Assembly: GCF_004345265.1 (NCBI RefSeq)
Contig: NZ_SLUM01000024.1
Span: 1 to 58,499, forward strand
Length of the DNA: 58,499 nt
Origin: Allofournierella massiliensis
GTDB lineage: Bacteria; Bacillota; Clostridia; Oscillospirales; Ruminococcaceae
Direction of reading: 5' to 3'
Position 1 is the first letter of the stretch, and each line of letters opens with the position of its first letter. Shown one piece after another: positions 52,234-58,499 of this stretch. A program made the translations under genes and the position numbers. Under the pieces are notes generated by a model. That model was given only the letters and a program-made list of their open reading frames with translations. It did not search any database and had not been told where the DNA came from.

Positions 52234-53682
52234 ATGGAACATCTGGATCAGCAAAGGGCTCCCATCTACGAGGCACTGGAACGCTTCGGCAAGATGCGGG
52301 TGGTGCCCTTTGACGTGCCCGGGCACAAGCGCGGGCGAGGAAACCCGGAGCTGGTGGATCTGCTGGGCCAGCAGTGTGTGAGCATGGACGTGAACTCCAT
52401 GAAGCCGCTGGACAATCTGTGCCACCCGATCTCGGTAATCCGGGACGCGGAGATTCTGGCCGCGCAGGCCTTTGGGGCGGCTCACGCCTTTCTGATGGTG
52501 GGCGGCACCACCAGCGCGGTGCAGAGCATGATTCTGTCGGTGGCAAAGCGGGGCGAAAAGATCATCCTGCCCCGCAACGTGCACCGCAGCGTGATGGGCG
52601 CCATGGTGCTGTGCGGCGCCATTCCGGTGTATGTGAACCCGGAATGCGACCACCGACTGGGTATCCCGCTGGGCATGAGTGTTTTCGCGGTGGAAAAGGC
52701 CATCCGGGAAAATCCGGACGCCAAGGCCGTGCTGGTGAACAACCCCACCTACTACGGCATCTGTTCCGATCTGCGCAGCATCGTGAAGCTGGCGCATGAC
52801 AACGGTATGCTCTGCCTGGCCGACGAGGCCCACGGCACCCACTTCTATTTTGGCGAAAACCTGCCGGTTTCCGCCATGGCGGCGGGGGCGGATATGGCCG
52901 CCGTTTCCATGCACAAATCCGGCGGCAGCCTGACCCAGAGCTCGCTGCTGCTCACCGGCCCGGCCATGCCGGAGGGCCATGTGCGCCAGATCATCAACCT
53001 GACCCAGACCACCAGCGGCTCCTATCTGCTGCTGTCCAGCCTGGACATCTCCCGGCGGAATCTGGCGCTGCGGGGAAAACAGGAATTCCAGCGGGTGAGC
53101 GAGCTGGCGGAATACGCCCGCAGGGAGATCAACGCCATCGGCGGTTACTACGCCTTCTCCAAGGAGCTGTGCAACGGCGACAGCATCTTTGATTTTGATA
53201 CCACCAAGCTGTCGGTGAACACGCTGGATGTGGGTCTGGCCGGCATCGAGGTCTATGACCTGCTACGGGACGAATACGACATCCAGATCGAATTCGGCGA
53301 TCTGGGCAACATTCTGGCCTATCTGTCCATCGGTGACCGCCCCCGTGAGGTGGAGCGGCTGGTGAGCGCGCTGGCCGAGGTGCGCCGCCGGTTCGGCGGC
53401 AGCAAGGCGGGCCTGATGCAGCAGGAATACATCGACCCCATTGTGGCCGCTTCCCCGCAGGAAGCCTTCTATGCGGAGAAGGAGTCGCTGCCCATTGAGG
53501 ACACCGCGGGCCGCATCTGCAGCGAATTCGTGATGTGCTATCCTCCGGGAATTCCCATTCTGGCTCCCGGCGAGCGCATCACAAAGGAGATTCTGGACTA
53601 CATTCAGTATGCGAAGGCCAAGGGCTGCTCCATGACCGGCCCTGAGGATGCGGACATCCTGCGCCTGAACGTGCTCAAATAA
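52234..53682 (+). CDS. speA: Arginine decarboxylase, Orn/Lys/Arg decarboxylase fold-type I
   Basis: A protein of 482 residues, the short Bacillus SpeA-like form without the N-terminal wing domain. It has VPFDVPGHKRGRGNPEL, MVGGTTSAVQSMILS, VLVNNPTYYGICSDL, ADEAHGTHF and PLP-Lys228 in AAVSMHKSGGSLTQSS, ending with PPGIPILAPGERI. Agmatinase in the same operon argues for arginine as substrate rather than lysine or ornithine. It lies 26 bp after speD. Confidence 0.94.
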   Translation: MEHLDQQRAPIYEALERFGKMRVVPFDVPGHKRGRGNPELVDLLGQQCVSMDVNSMKPLDNLCHPISVIRDAEILAAQAFGAAHAFLMVGGTTSAVQSMILSVAKRGEKIILPRNVHRSVMGAMVLCGAIPVYVNPECDHRLGIPLGMSVFAVEKAIRENPDAKAVLVNNPTYYGICSDLRSIVKLAHDNGMLCLADEAHGTHFYFGENLPVSAMAAGADMAAVSMHKSGGSLTQSSLLLTGPAMPEGHVRQIINLTQTTSGSYLLLSSLDISRRNLALRGKQEFQRVSELAEYARREINAIGGYYAFSKELCNGDSIFDFDTTKLSVNTLDVGLAGIEVYDLLRDEYDIQIEFGDLGNILAYLSIGDRPREVERLVSALAEVRRRFGGSKAGLMQQEYIDPIVAASPQEAFYAEKESLPIEDTAGRICSEFVMCYPPGIPILAPGERITKEILDYIQYAKAKGCSMTGPEDADILRLNVLK

Positions 53683-53695
53683 GAAGGAGGAAGCG

Positions 53696-54556
53696 ATGGA
53701 TTTTTGGTTTTCCGAAGCGCAGACCCCGAACGTGAAGCTGTCCATCAAGGTGGACAAGCAGCTGTTCAGCGGCAAGAGCGAGTTCCAGCGCATCGATGTG
53801 TTTGAAGCGCCGGAGTTCGGCCGCTTTCTGACGCTGGACGGTTATATGATGCTCACCGAAAAGGATGAGTTCATCTACCACGAGATGATCACCCATGTGC
53901 CCATGGCGGTGCATCCGAAAGTGCGGGACGTGCTGGTCATCGGCGCGGGCGACGGCGGCGTGATCCGCGAGCTGACCCGCTACCCGGAGATTGAGCACAT
54001 CGACATGGTGGAGATCGACCCGCTGGTGGTGGAGGTGTGCAAGAAGTATCTGCCCCAGACCTCCTGCCGGCTGAACGATCCCCGCCTGACCATCCACTAT
54101 GAGGACGGTGTGCGGTTCATCCGCTCCTGCAAGGATCAGTATGACCTGATCATTGTAGATTCCACCGACCCCTTCGGCCCCGGCGAGGGTCTGTTCACCC
54201 GGGAGTTTTACGGCAGCTGCTACAACGCCCTGCGGGAGGACGGCATCATGGTCAACCAGCATGAGAGCCCCTTCTACACCGAGGACGCGGTGGCCTGCCA
54301 GCGGGCCCACAAGCGGATTGTGGAGTCCTTCCCCATCAGCCGGGTATACCAGGCGCACATCCCCACCTATCCCTCCGGGCACTGGCTGTTCGGCTTTGCC
54401 TCCAAAAAGTATCACCCGCTGCGGGATCTGGACGAAACCCGCTGGAACATGCGCGGGCTGACCTGCCGCTATTACACCACCACACTGCACAAGGGCGCGT
54501 TTTACCTGCCCGCATACGTAGAGGAGCTTTTAAGAGATGTTGAGCAAGAATGTTGA
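53696..54556 (+). CDS. speE: Spermidine synthase (aminopropyltransferase)
   Basis: A protein of 286 residues. N-terminal beta domain with FQRIDVFEAPEFGRFLTLDGYMMLTEKDEFIYHEM, then the Rossmann part VLVIGAGDGGVIRELTRYPEIEHIDMVEID, IIVDSTDPFGPGEGLF and the YPSGHWLFGFASK block. It transfers aminopropyl from decarboxylated AdoMet to putrescine. Overlaps speB by 20 bp. Confidence 0.95.
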   Translation: MDFWFSEAQTPNVKLSIKVDKQLFSGKSEFQRIDVFEAPEFGRFLTLDGYMMLTEKDEFIYHEMITHVPMAVHPKVRDVLVIGAGDGGVIRELTRYPEIEHIDMVEIDPLVVEVCKKYLPQTSCRLNDPRLTIHYEDGVRFIRSCKDQYDLIIVDSTDPFGPGEGLFTREFYGSCYNALREDGIMVNQHESPFYTEDAVACQRAHKRIVESFPISRVYQAHIPTYPSGHWLFGFASKKYHPLRDLDETRWNMRGLTCRYYTTTLHKGAFYLPAYVEELLRDVEQEC

Positions 54557-55391
54557 GGTTTTCATGGGGTGCGACAAGGGCCCCCGTTTCGCGTCCACCA
54601 TGCTGTTCGGCGCACCCTTTGATTCCACCACCTCCTACCGGCCGGGTACCCGGTTCGGAAGCGCGGCCATCCGCCACGAGTCCTATGGTATCGAAAGCTA
54701 CAGCCCCTATCAGGACAAGGATCTGGAGGATGCCAATGTGATCGATCTGGGCGACCTGGAGCTGTGCTTCGGCGACGTGAACAAGGCGCTGGATCGCATC
54801 GAGGAGCGCACCCGCCACGTTCTGCACGCCAGCAAGCGGCCCTTCATGCTGGGCGGCGAGCATCTGGTAACGCTGGGCGCCTTCCGTGCGGTGGCCGATA
54901 TGTACCCGGATGTGCACATCATCCACTTTGACGCCCATGCCGATTTGCGGGACGATTATCTGGGGGCCAAGCTCTCCCATGCCTGCGTGCTGCGCCGCTG
55001 CTGGGAGCTGGTGGGCGACGGCCGCATTCACCAGTTCGGCATCCGCTCCGGCGACCGGGAGGAGTTTGCCTGGGGCCGTACCCATGTGAGCACCCGTCGG
55101 TTTGATTTCGAGGGCCTGGAAGAGACCCTGAACCAGCTGGAGGGCAAACCGGTCTACTTCACTGTGGATCTGGATGTAATGGATCCCTCCATCTTCCCCG
55201 GCACCGGCACCCCCGAGCCCGGCGGCGTAACCTTTGACGCACTGCGTCAGGCCGTGACGCTGGTGTGCAGCCGGGCCAAGGTGGTGGGCTGCGACGTGAA
55301 CGAGCTGAGCCCCCACTACGACCAGAGCGGCGTGTCCACCATCGTGGCCTGCAAGATCGTGCGGGAGATGCTGCTGGCTCTGCAGCCCTGA
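54537..55391 (+). CDS. speB: Agmatinase (ureohydrolase)
   Basis: A protein of 284 residues. Binuclear Mn2+ motifs are complete: GGEHLVTLG, FDAHADLRDDY, and VDLDVMDPSIFPGTGTPEPGG. It hydrolyses agmatine to putrescine and urea, completing the route begun by SpeA. Its start lies inside the speE coding end, implying coupled translation. Confidence 0.95.
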   Translation: MLSKNVEVFMGCDKGPRFASTMLFGAPFDSTTSYRPGTRFGSAAIRHESYGIESYSPYQDKDLEDANVIDLGDLELCFGDVNKALDRIEERTRHVLHASKRPFMLGGEHLVTLGAFRAVADMYPDVHIIHFDAHADLRDDYLGAKLSHACVLRRCWELVGDGRIHQFGIRSGDREEFAWGRTHVSTRRFDFEGLEETLNQLEGKPVYFTVDLDVMDPSIFPGTGTPEPGGVTFDALRQAVTLVCSRAKVVGCDVNELSPHYDQSGVSTIVACKIVREMLLALQP

Positions 55392-55459
55392 GTGGGAAAA
55401 CGAAGCGCAAAACACTTTTGTATCAATCGAAAAATCAAACGAAGAAAGAGGATGAAATC

Positions 55460-56719
55460 ATGAGCAAGGTATTGATCATCGGCTGCGGCGGCGTTGCCGG
55501 CGTTGCCATCCACAAGTGCTGCCAGAACAGCGAAGTATTCGCCGAGATCTGCATCGCCAGCCGCACCAAGTCCAAGTGCGACGACCTGAAGGCCAAGCTG
55601 GAGGGCACCACCTCCACCAAGATCACCACCGCTCAGGTGGACGCGGACGACGTGAACCAGCTGATCGCCCTGATCAAGGAGGTTCAGCCCGATCTGGTGA
55701 TGAACATCGCCCTGCCTTATCAGGATCTGACCATCATGGATGCCTGCCTGGCCTGCGGCGTGAACTACATGGATACCGCCAACTACGAGCCCGAGAATCT
55801 GGACGATCCCGAGTGGAAGGCTGCCTACGAGAAGCGCTGCAAGGAAGAGGGCTTCTCCGCCTACTTCGACTACTCCTGGCAGTGGGCCTACAAGGAGAAG
55901 TTCGAGAAGGCCGGCCTCACCGCCCTGCTGGGCTCCGGCTTTGACCCGGGTGTGACCCAGGCCTACTGCGCATGGGCCCAGAAGCACCTGTTCGACACCA
56001 TCGACACCATCGATATTCTGGACTGCAACGGCGGCGACCATGGCTATCCCTTCGCCACCAACTTCAACCCGGAGATCAATCTGCGCGAGGTGTCCGCCCC
56101 CGGCTCCTACTGGGAGAACGGCCACTGGGTGGAGATTCCCGCCATGAGCATCAAGCGGGAGTACAACTTTGATCAGGTGGGCCAGAAGGACATGTACCTG
56201 CTGCACCACGAGGAGATCGAGTCTCTGGCCAAGAATATCCCGAACGTGAAGCGCATCCGCTTCTTCATGACCTTCGGCCAGAGCTACCTGACCCACATGA
56301 AGTGTCTGGAGAACGTGGGCATGCTGTCCACCACGCCCATTGAGTTTGAGGGCCACGAGATCGTGCCCATTCAGTTCCTGAAGGCCCTGCTGCCCGATCC
56401 CGCCACCCTGGGCCCCCGCACCAAGGGCAAGACCAACATCGGCTGCATCTTCACCGGCAAGAAGGACGGTCAGGACAAGACTGCCTATATCTATAATGTG
56501 TGCGACCACGAGGAGTGCTACAAGGAGGTTGGCTCTCAGGCCATCTCCTACACCACCGGCGTGCCCGCCATGATCGGCGCCATGATGCTGCTCACCGGCA
56601 AGTGGAACAAGCCCGGCGTATACACCGTGGAGGAGTTCGATCCGGACCCGTACATGGACGCCCTGAACAAGTGGGGTCTGCCCTGGCAGGTCAACGATAA
56701 CCCGGAGCTGGTGGACTGA
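55460..56719 (+). CDS. Carboxyspermidine dehydrogenase (saccharopine-dehydrogenase family)
   Basis: A protein of 419 residues. Rossmann start MSKVLIIGCGGVAGVAIHKCCQN, then NIALPYQDLTIMDACLACGVNYMDTANYE and GSGFDPGVTQAYCAWAQKHLFD, all typical of the CASDH/CANSDH branch rather than true lysine-pathway saccharopine dehydrogenases. It reductively condenses aspartate semialdehyde with putrescine to carboxyspermidine. The identity is reinforced by nspC starting on its stop codon (TGATG). 68 bp follow speB. Confidence 0.93.
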   Translation: MSKVLIIGCGGVAGVAIHKCCQNSEVFAEICIASRTKSKCDDLKAKLEGTTSTKITTAQVDADDVNQLIALIKEVQPDLVMNIALPYQDLTIMDACLACGVNYMDTANYEPENLDDPEWKAAYEKRCKEEGFSAYFDYSWQWAYKEKFEKAGLTALLGSGFDPGVTQAYCAWAQKHLFDTIDTIDILDCNGGDHGYPFATNFNPEINLREVSAPGSYWENGHWVEIPAMSIKREYNFDQVGQKDMYLLHHEEIESLAKNIPNVKRIRFFMTFGQSYLTHMKCLENVGMLSTTPIEFEGHEIVPIQFLKALLPDPATLGPRTKGKTNIGCIFTGKKDGQDKTAYIYNVCDHEECYKEVGSQAISYTTGVPAMIGAMMLLTGKWNKPGVYTVEEFDPDPYMDALNKWGLPWQVNDNPELVD

Positions 56720-57843
56720 TGAGCAACGCCATTTCCACACCCTATTTTCTGGTGGATGAAACCCGCCTGGTGCAGAATCTGGAAATTCTGCGCCAGGTGG
56801 CCGACCAGGCGGGCTGCAAGATTCTGCTGGCCCAGAAGGCATTTTCCATGTTTTCCTGCTATCCGCTGCTGCGCCGCTATCTGGTGGGCAGCACCGCCAG
56901 CGGTCTGTACGAGGCCCGGCTGGGCAGGGAGCATTTCGGCGGCGAGACCCATGTGTTTTCTCCGGCCTACAAGCCGGAAGAATTTGAAGAGCTGCTGAGC
57001 TACGCCGACCATTTTGTGTTCAATTCGCCCCGCCAGCTGCAAAAGTTCGGCCCGGTGGCCAAGGCGGCGGGCAAGGCGGTGGGCCTGCGGGTGAACCCGG
57101 AGTGCTCCACTCAGGAGGGCCACGCCATCTATGACCCCTGCGCCCCCGGCTCCCGGTTGGGCACCACGCTGGCCAACTTCGACGAGAGCCTGCTGCCCCT
57201 GCTGGACGGCCTGCACTTCCACACCCTGTGCGAGCAGAACTCGGACGATCTGGAAACCACCGTGGCTGCCTTTGAGGAGAAGTTCGGTAAGTATCTGCAC
57301 GGATTGAAATGGATCAATCTGGGCGGCGGCCACCACATCACCCGCAAGGACTACGACCGCCAGCGTCTGGTGCGCATTGTGAAGCACCTGAAGGAAACCT
57401 ATCAGGTGGAGGTCTATCTGGAGCCGGGCGAAGCCGTGGTGCTGAACGCCGGTTTTCTGGTGACCAGTGTGCTGGAGACCCTGCACAACGGCATGGACAT
57501 TGCCATTCTGGACACCTCCGCCGCCTGCCACATGCCGGACGTGCTGGAGATGCCCTACCGCCCGCCGCTGCAGAATTCCGGCGAGAGCGGGGAAAAGGCC
57601 TACACCTACCGGCTGGGCGGCCCCACCTGTCTGGCGGGGGACGTGATCGGGGATTACTCCTTCGACGCACCTCTGAACGAGGGCGACCGGCTGGTGTTTG
57701 AGGATATGGCCCTTTACACCATGGTCAAAACCAACACCTTCAACGGCATGCCCCTGCCTGCCATCGTCTGGCGGGACGCAAACGGGCAGGAGAAGCTGGT
57801 AAAAGCTTTTGGTTATGAGGACTTCAAAAACCGCCTTTCCTGA
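56719..57843 (+). CDS. nspC: Carboxyspermidine/carboxynorspermidine decarboxylase
   Basis: A protein of 374 residues, alanine-racemase-fold PLP enzyme. PLP-Lys40 in ILLAQKAFSMF, GLRVNPECSTQEGHAIYDPCAPGSRLG, GLHFHTLCEQNSDDLE, INLGGGHHITRKDYD and the EPGEAVV phosphate site are present. It decarboxylates carboxyspermidine to spermidine. Last gene of the operon, overlapping its partner dehydrogenase by one base. Together they form a complete second spermidine route independent of SpeD/SpeE. Confidence 0.95.
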   Translation: MSNAISTPYFLVDETRLVQNLEILRQVADQAGCKILLAQKAFSMFSCYPLLRRYLVGSTASGLYEARLGREHFGGETHVFSPAYKPEEFEELLSYADHFVFNSPRQLQKFGPVAKAAGKAVGLRVNPECSTQEGHAIYDPCAPGSRLGTTLANFDESLLPLLDGLHFHTLCEQNSDDLETTVAAFEEKFGKYLHGLKWINLGGGHHITRKDYDRQRLVRIVKHLKETYQVEVYLEPGEAVVLNAGFLVTSVLETLHNGMDIAILDTSAACHMPDVLEMPYRPPLQNSGESGEKAYTYRLGGPTCLAGDVIGDYSFDAPLNEGDRLVFEDMALYTMVKTNTFNGMPLPAIVWRDANGQEKLVKAFGYEDFKNRLS

Positions 57844-57849
57844 ACCGGC

Positions 57850-57878
57850 TTTACACCGGGCCGCCGCGCGGGTATAAT
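57850..57878 (+). promoter_or_regulatory. Promoter of the small Cys-containing protein gene
   Basis: TTTACA (57850-57855), a 17-bp spacer and TATAAT (57873-57878). Confidence 0.75.
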
Positions 57879-57909
57879 AGAAACCAGCAAAGCGAGGTGT
57901 TGCAAGCGT

Positions 57910-58137
57910 ATGCTGCTGCGCAAAAAGCCGATGTTCGGGGCCAACATCCAGCCGGCCTGCACCTACTGTGAGTTCGGCCAGAAGGCGGCGGATCCCCGGA
58001 TGATCCTGTGTGCCAAAAAGGGCGTGGTCTCGCCCTATTATCACTGCAAAAAATTCAGCTACGATCCCCTGCGGCGGGTGCCCCGCCGCCAGCCCAAGCT
58101 GCCGGAATTTTCGGCGGAGGATTTCAGTCTGGATTAA
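57910..58137 (+). CDS. Small Cys-containing protein, 75 residues
   Basis: Contains four cysteines arranged as CTYCEFGQKAADPRMILCAKKGVVSPYYHCKKF (two pairs, C18/C21 and C34/C46), a likely zinc or Fe-S ligand set, and a basic C-terminal stretch (YDPLRRVPRRQPK). Similar short proteins occur in Clostridia without known function. Own promoter and terminator. It follows the polyamine operon but looks independent. Confidence 0.75.
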   Translation: MLLRKKPMFGANIQPACTYCEFGQKAADPRMILCAKKGVVSPYYHCKKFSYDPLRRVPRRQPKLPEFSAEDFSLD

Positions 58138-58149
58138 AAACAAAAAACG

Positions 58150-58200
58150 AACGCCCGCCCGGGCCCCTGATCATCAGGGAAGCCAGGGCGGGCGTTTTGT
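58150..58200 (+). terminator. Terminator of the small-protein gene
   Basis: A long imperfect stem (AACGCCCGCCC with GGGCGGGCGTT, inner CCTGAT/ATCAGG), then TTTTGTT. Confidence 0.9.
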
Positions 58201-58211
58201 TAACTAGAAAA

Positions 58212-58325
58212 CCACAAGCTATGCTTGTGGACGAGAAGAGCACGAGCGTTGAAACGGTAAAAAAGAACCTCCTTTTGCTACAATAGAAGCGGGTAACGCC
58301 AACCGCACAAAAGCAAAAGGAGGTT
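58212..58325 (+). mobile_element. IS200/IS605-family left end with two hairpins
   Basis: A perfect 8-bp subterminal hairpin (58212-58219 with 58223-58230) is typical of the ends bound by the HUH transposase. A second perfect 14-bp inverted repeat (58266-58279 with 58312-58325) pairs with and hides the AAGGAGG ribosome site of tnpA, as known for IS200. A TACAAT -10-like box (58279-58284) would start transcripts inside the loop, free of the blocking arm. Confidence 0.8.
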
Positions 58326-58332
58326 CATCCAT

Positions 58333-58422
58333 ATGGACGAAAAAAGTTTATCACATACGAGTTGGAATTGCAAATATCACATTGTGCTGGTGCCAAAGTA
58401 TCGCAGAAAGATTAACTATTAA
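58333..58422 (+). pseudogene. Truncated IS200/IS605 transposase TnpA
   Basis: Only 29 codons remain: MDEKSLSHTSWNCKYHIVL then VPKYRRKINY and a stop. The full HUH transposase is about 150 residues and continues after KYRRK with the second beta strand and the catalytic HUH and Tyr motifs, all missing. The sequence after 58420 no longer resembles tnpA, so the copy is dead in cis. Confidence 0.82.
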
Positions 58423-58437
58423 AAATCAACCCCGAAA

Positions 58438-58499
58438 ATGAATGGTGGTGGTGAAAAAGGGATGGTTCAAAAAAGGTATAGCAAAGCTGAGGTCTTGTC
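58438..58499 (+). other. Unidentified open frame running off the window
   Basis: From ATG 58438 (or 58462) the frame stays open to the edge: MNGGGEKGMVQKRYSKAEVL. The MVQKRYSKAEV part could be the start of a transposase or helix-turn-helix protein, but it is far too short to assign. Confidence 0.25.

Overview
The window looks like a chromosomal segment of a high-GC, strictly anaerobic gut Firmicute, most likely in Oscillospiraceae/Ruminococcaceae (Gemmiger, Subdoligranulum or Faecalibacterium-like). This is inferred from strong GC-rich coding bias, Clostridia-type housekeeping proteins, an oxygen-sensitive [FeFe] hydrogenase, NifS/NifU-type Fe-S assembly, GH3/GH43 glycosidases, and sigma-A promoters with AGGAGG ribosome sites. 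No rRNA, tRNA, CRISPR array or prophage was seen. Both edges carry insertion-sequence remnants (IS1182-type transposase start at the left, a decayed IS200/IS605 end at the right).

Layout. 1-3.2 kb: IS1182 fragment, a MarR-FUSC exporter operon with a palindromic operator on its promoter, and a lipoprotein. 3.4-6.5 kb: PadR operon with a tandem flavodoxin-like oxidoreductase, a type A chloramphenicol acetyltransferase-like enzyme and a small P-loop kinase. 6.6-8.9 kb: rrf2/nifS/nifU Fe-S module. 9.1-13.9 kb: RND exporter with a very long coiled-coil insertion and its TetR regulator behind a 20-bp palindrome. 14-17.3 kb: Ca2+/cation antiporter and a LytTR/GHKL two-component pair. 17.3-23.8 kb: domain-permuted membrane GH3, a canonical GH3 and a GtrA-like membrane protein. 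24-26.9 kb: purA and purF. 27.1-30.8 kb: NuoF/GltD-like fusion plus [FeFe] hydrogenase. 30.8-35.9 kb (minus strand): AraC regulator, membrane-tethered binding protein, RNA m5U methyltransferase and ABC-F ATPase.

36-38.6 kb: FMN-barrel lipoprotein and an Old Yellow Enzyme-type ene-reductase, divergent from an AraC regulator whose probable direct-repeat sites lie between the two genes. 39.6-42.7 kb: Crp/Fnr regulator, GH43-like enzyme, transaldolase-like aldolase. 42.8-50.9 kb: surface protein, a 43-codon small ORF, phosphoesterase, ParB-like/BMP fusion, MATE exporter with a leader attenuator, archaeal/eukaryal-type peptidyl-tRNA hydrolase, aminotransferase and a small unknown.

50.9-57.9 kb is the most striking part. 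A strong promoter drives a long (about 240 nt), clearly folded, multibranched RNA followed by a perfect intrinsic terminator, and immediately after it comes a six-gene polyamine operon (speD, speA, speE, speB, carboxyspermidine dehydrogenase, carboxyspermidine decarboxylase). The operon encodes arginine to putrescine and two independent routes from putrescine to spermidine. I see no separate promoter between the terminator and speD, so the RNA may be a cis-regulator of polyamine synthesis, or an independent ncRNA. The window ends with a small Cys-containing protein and the truncated IS200/IS605 end.
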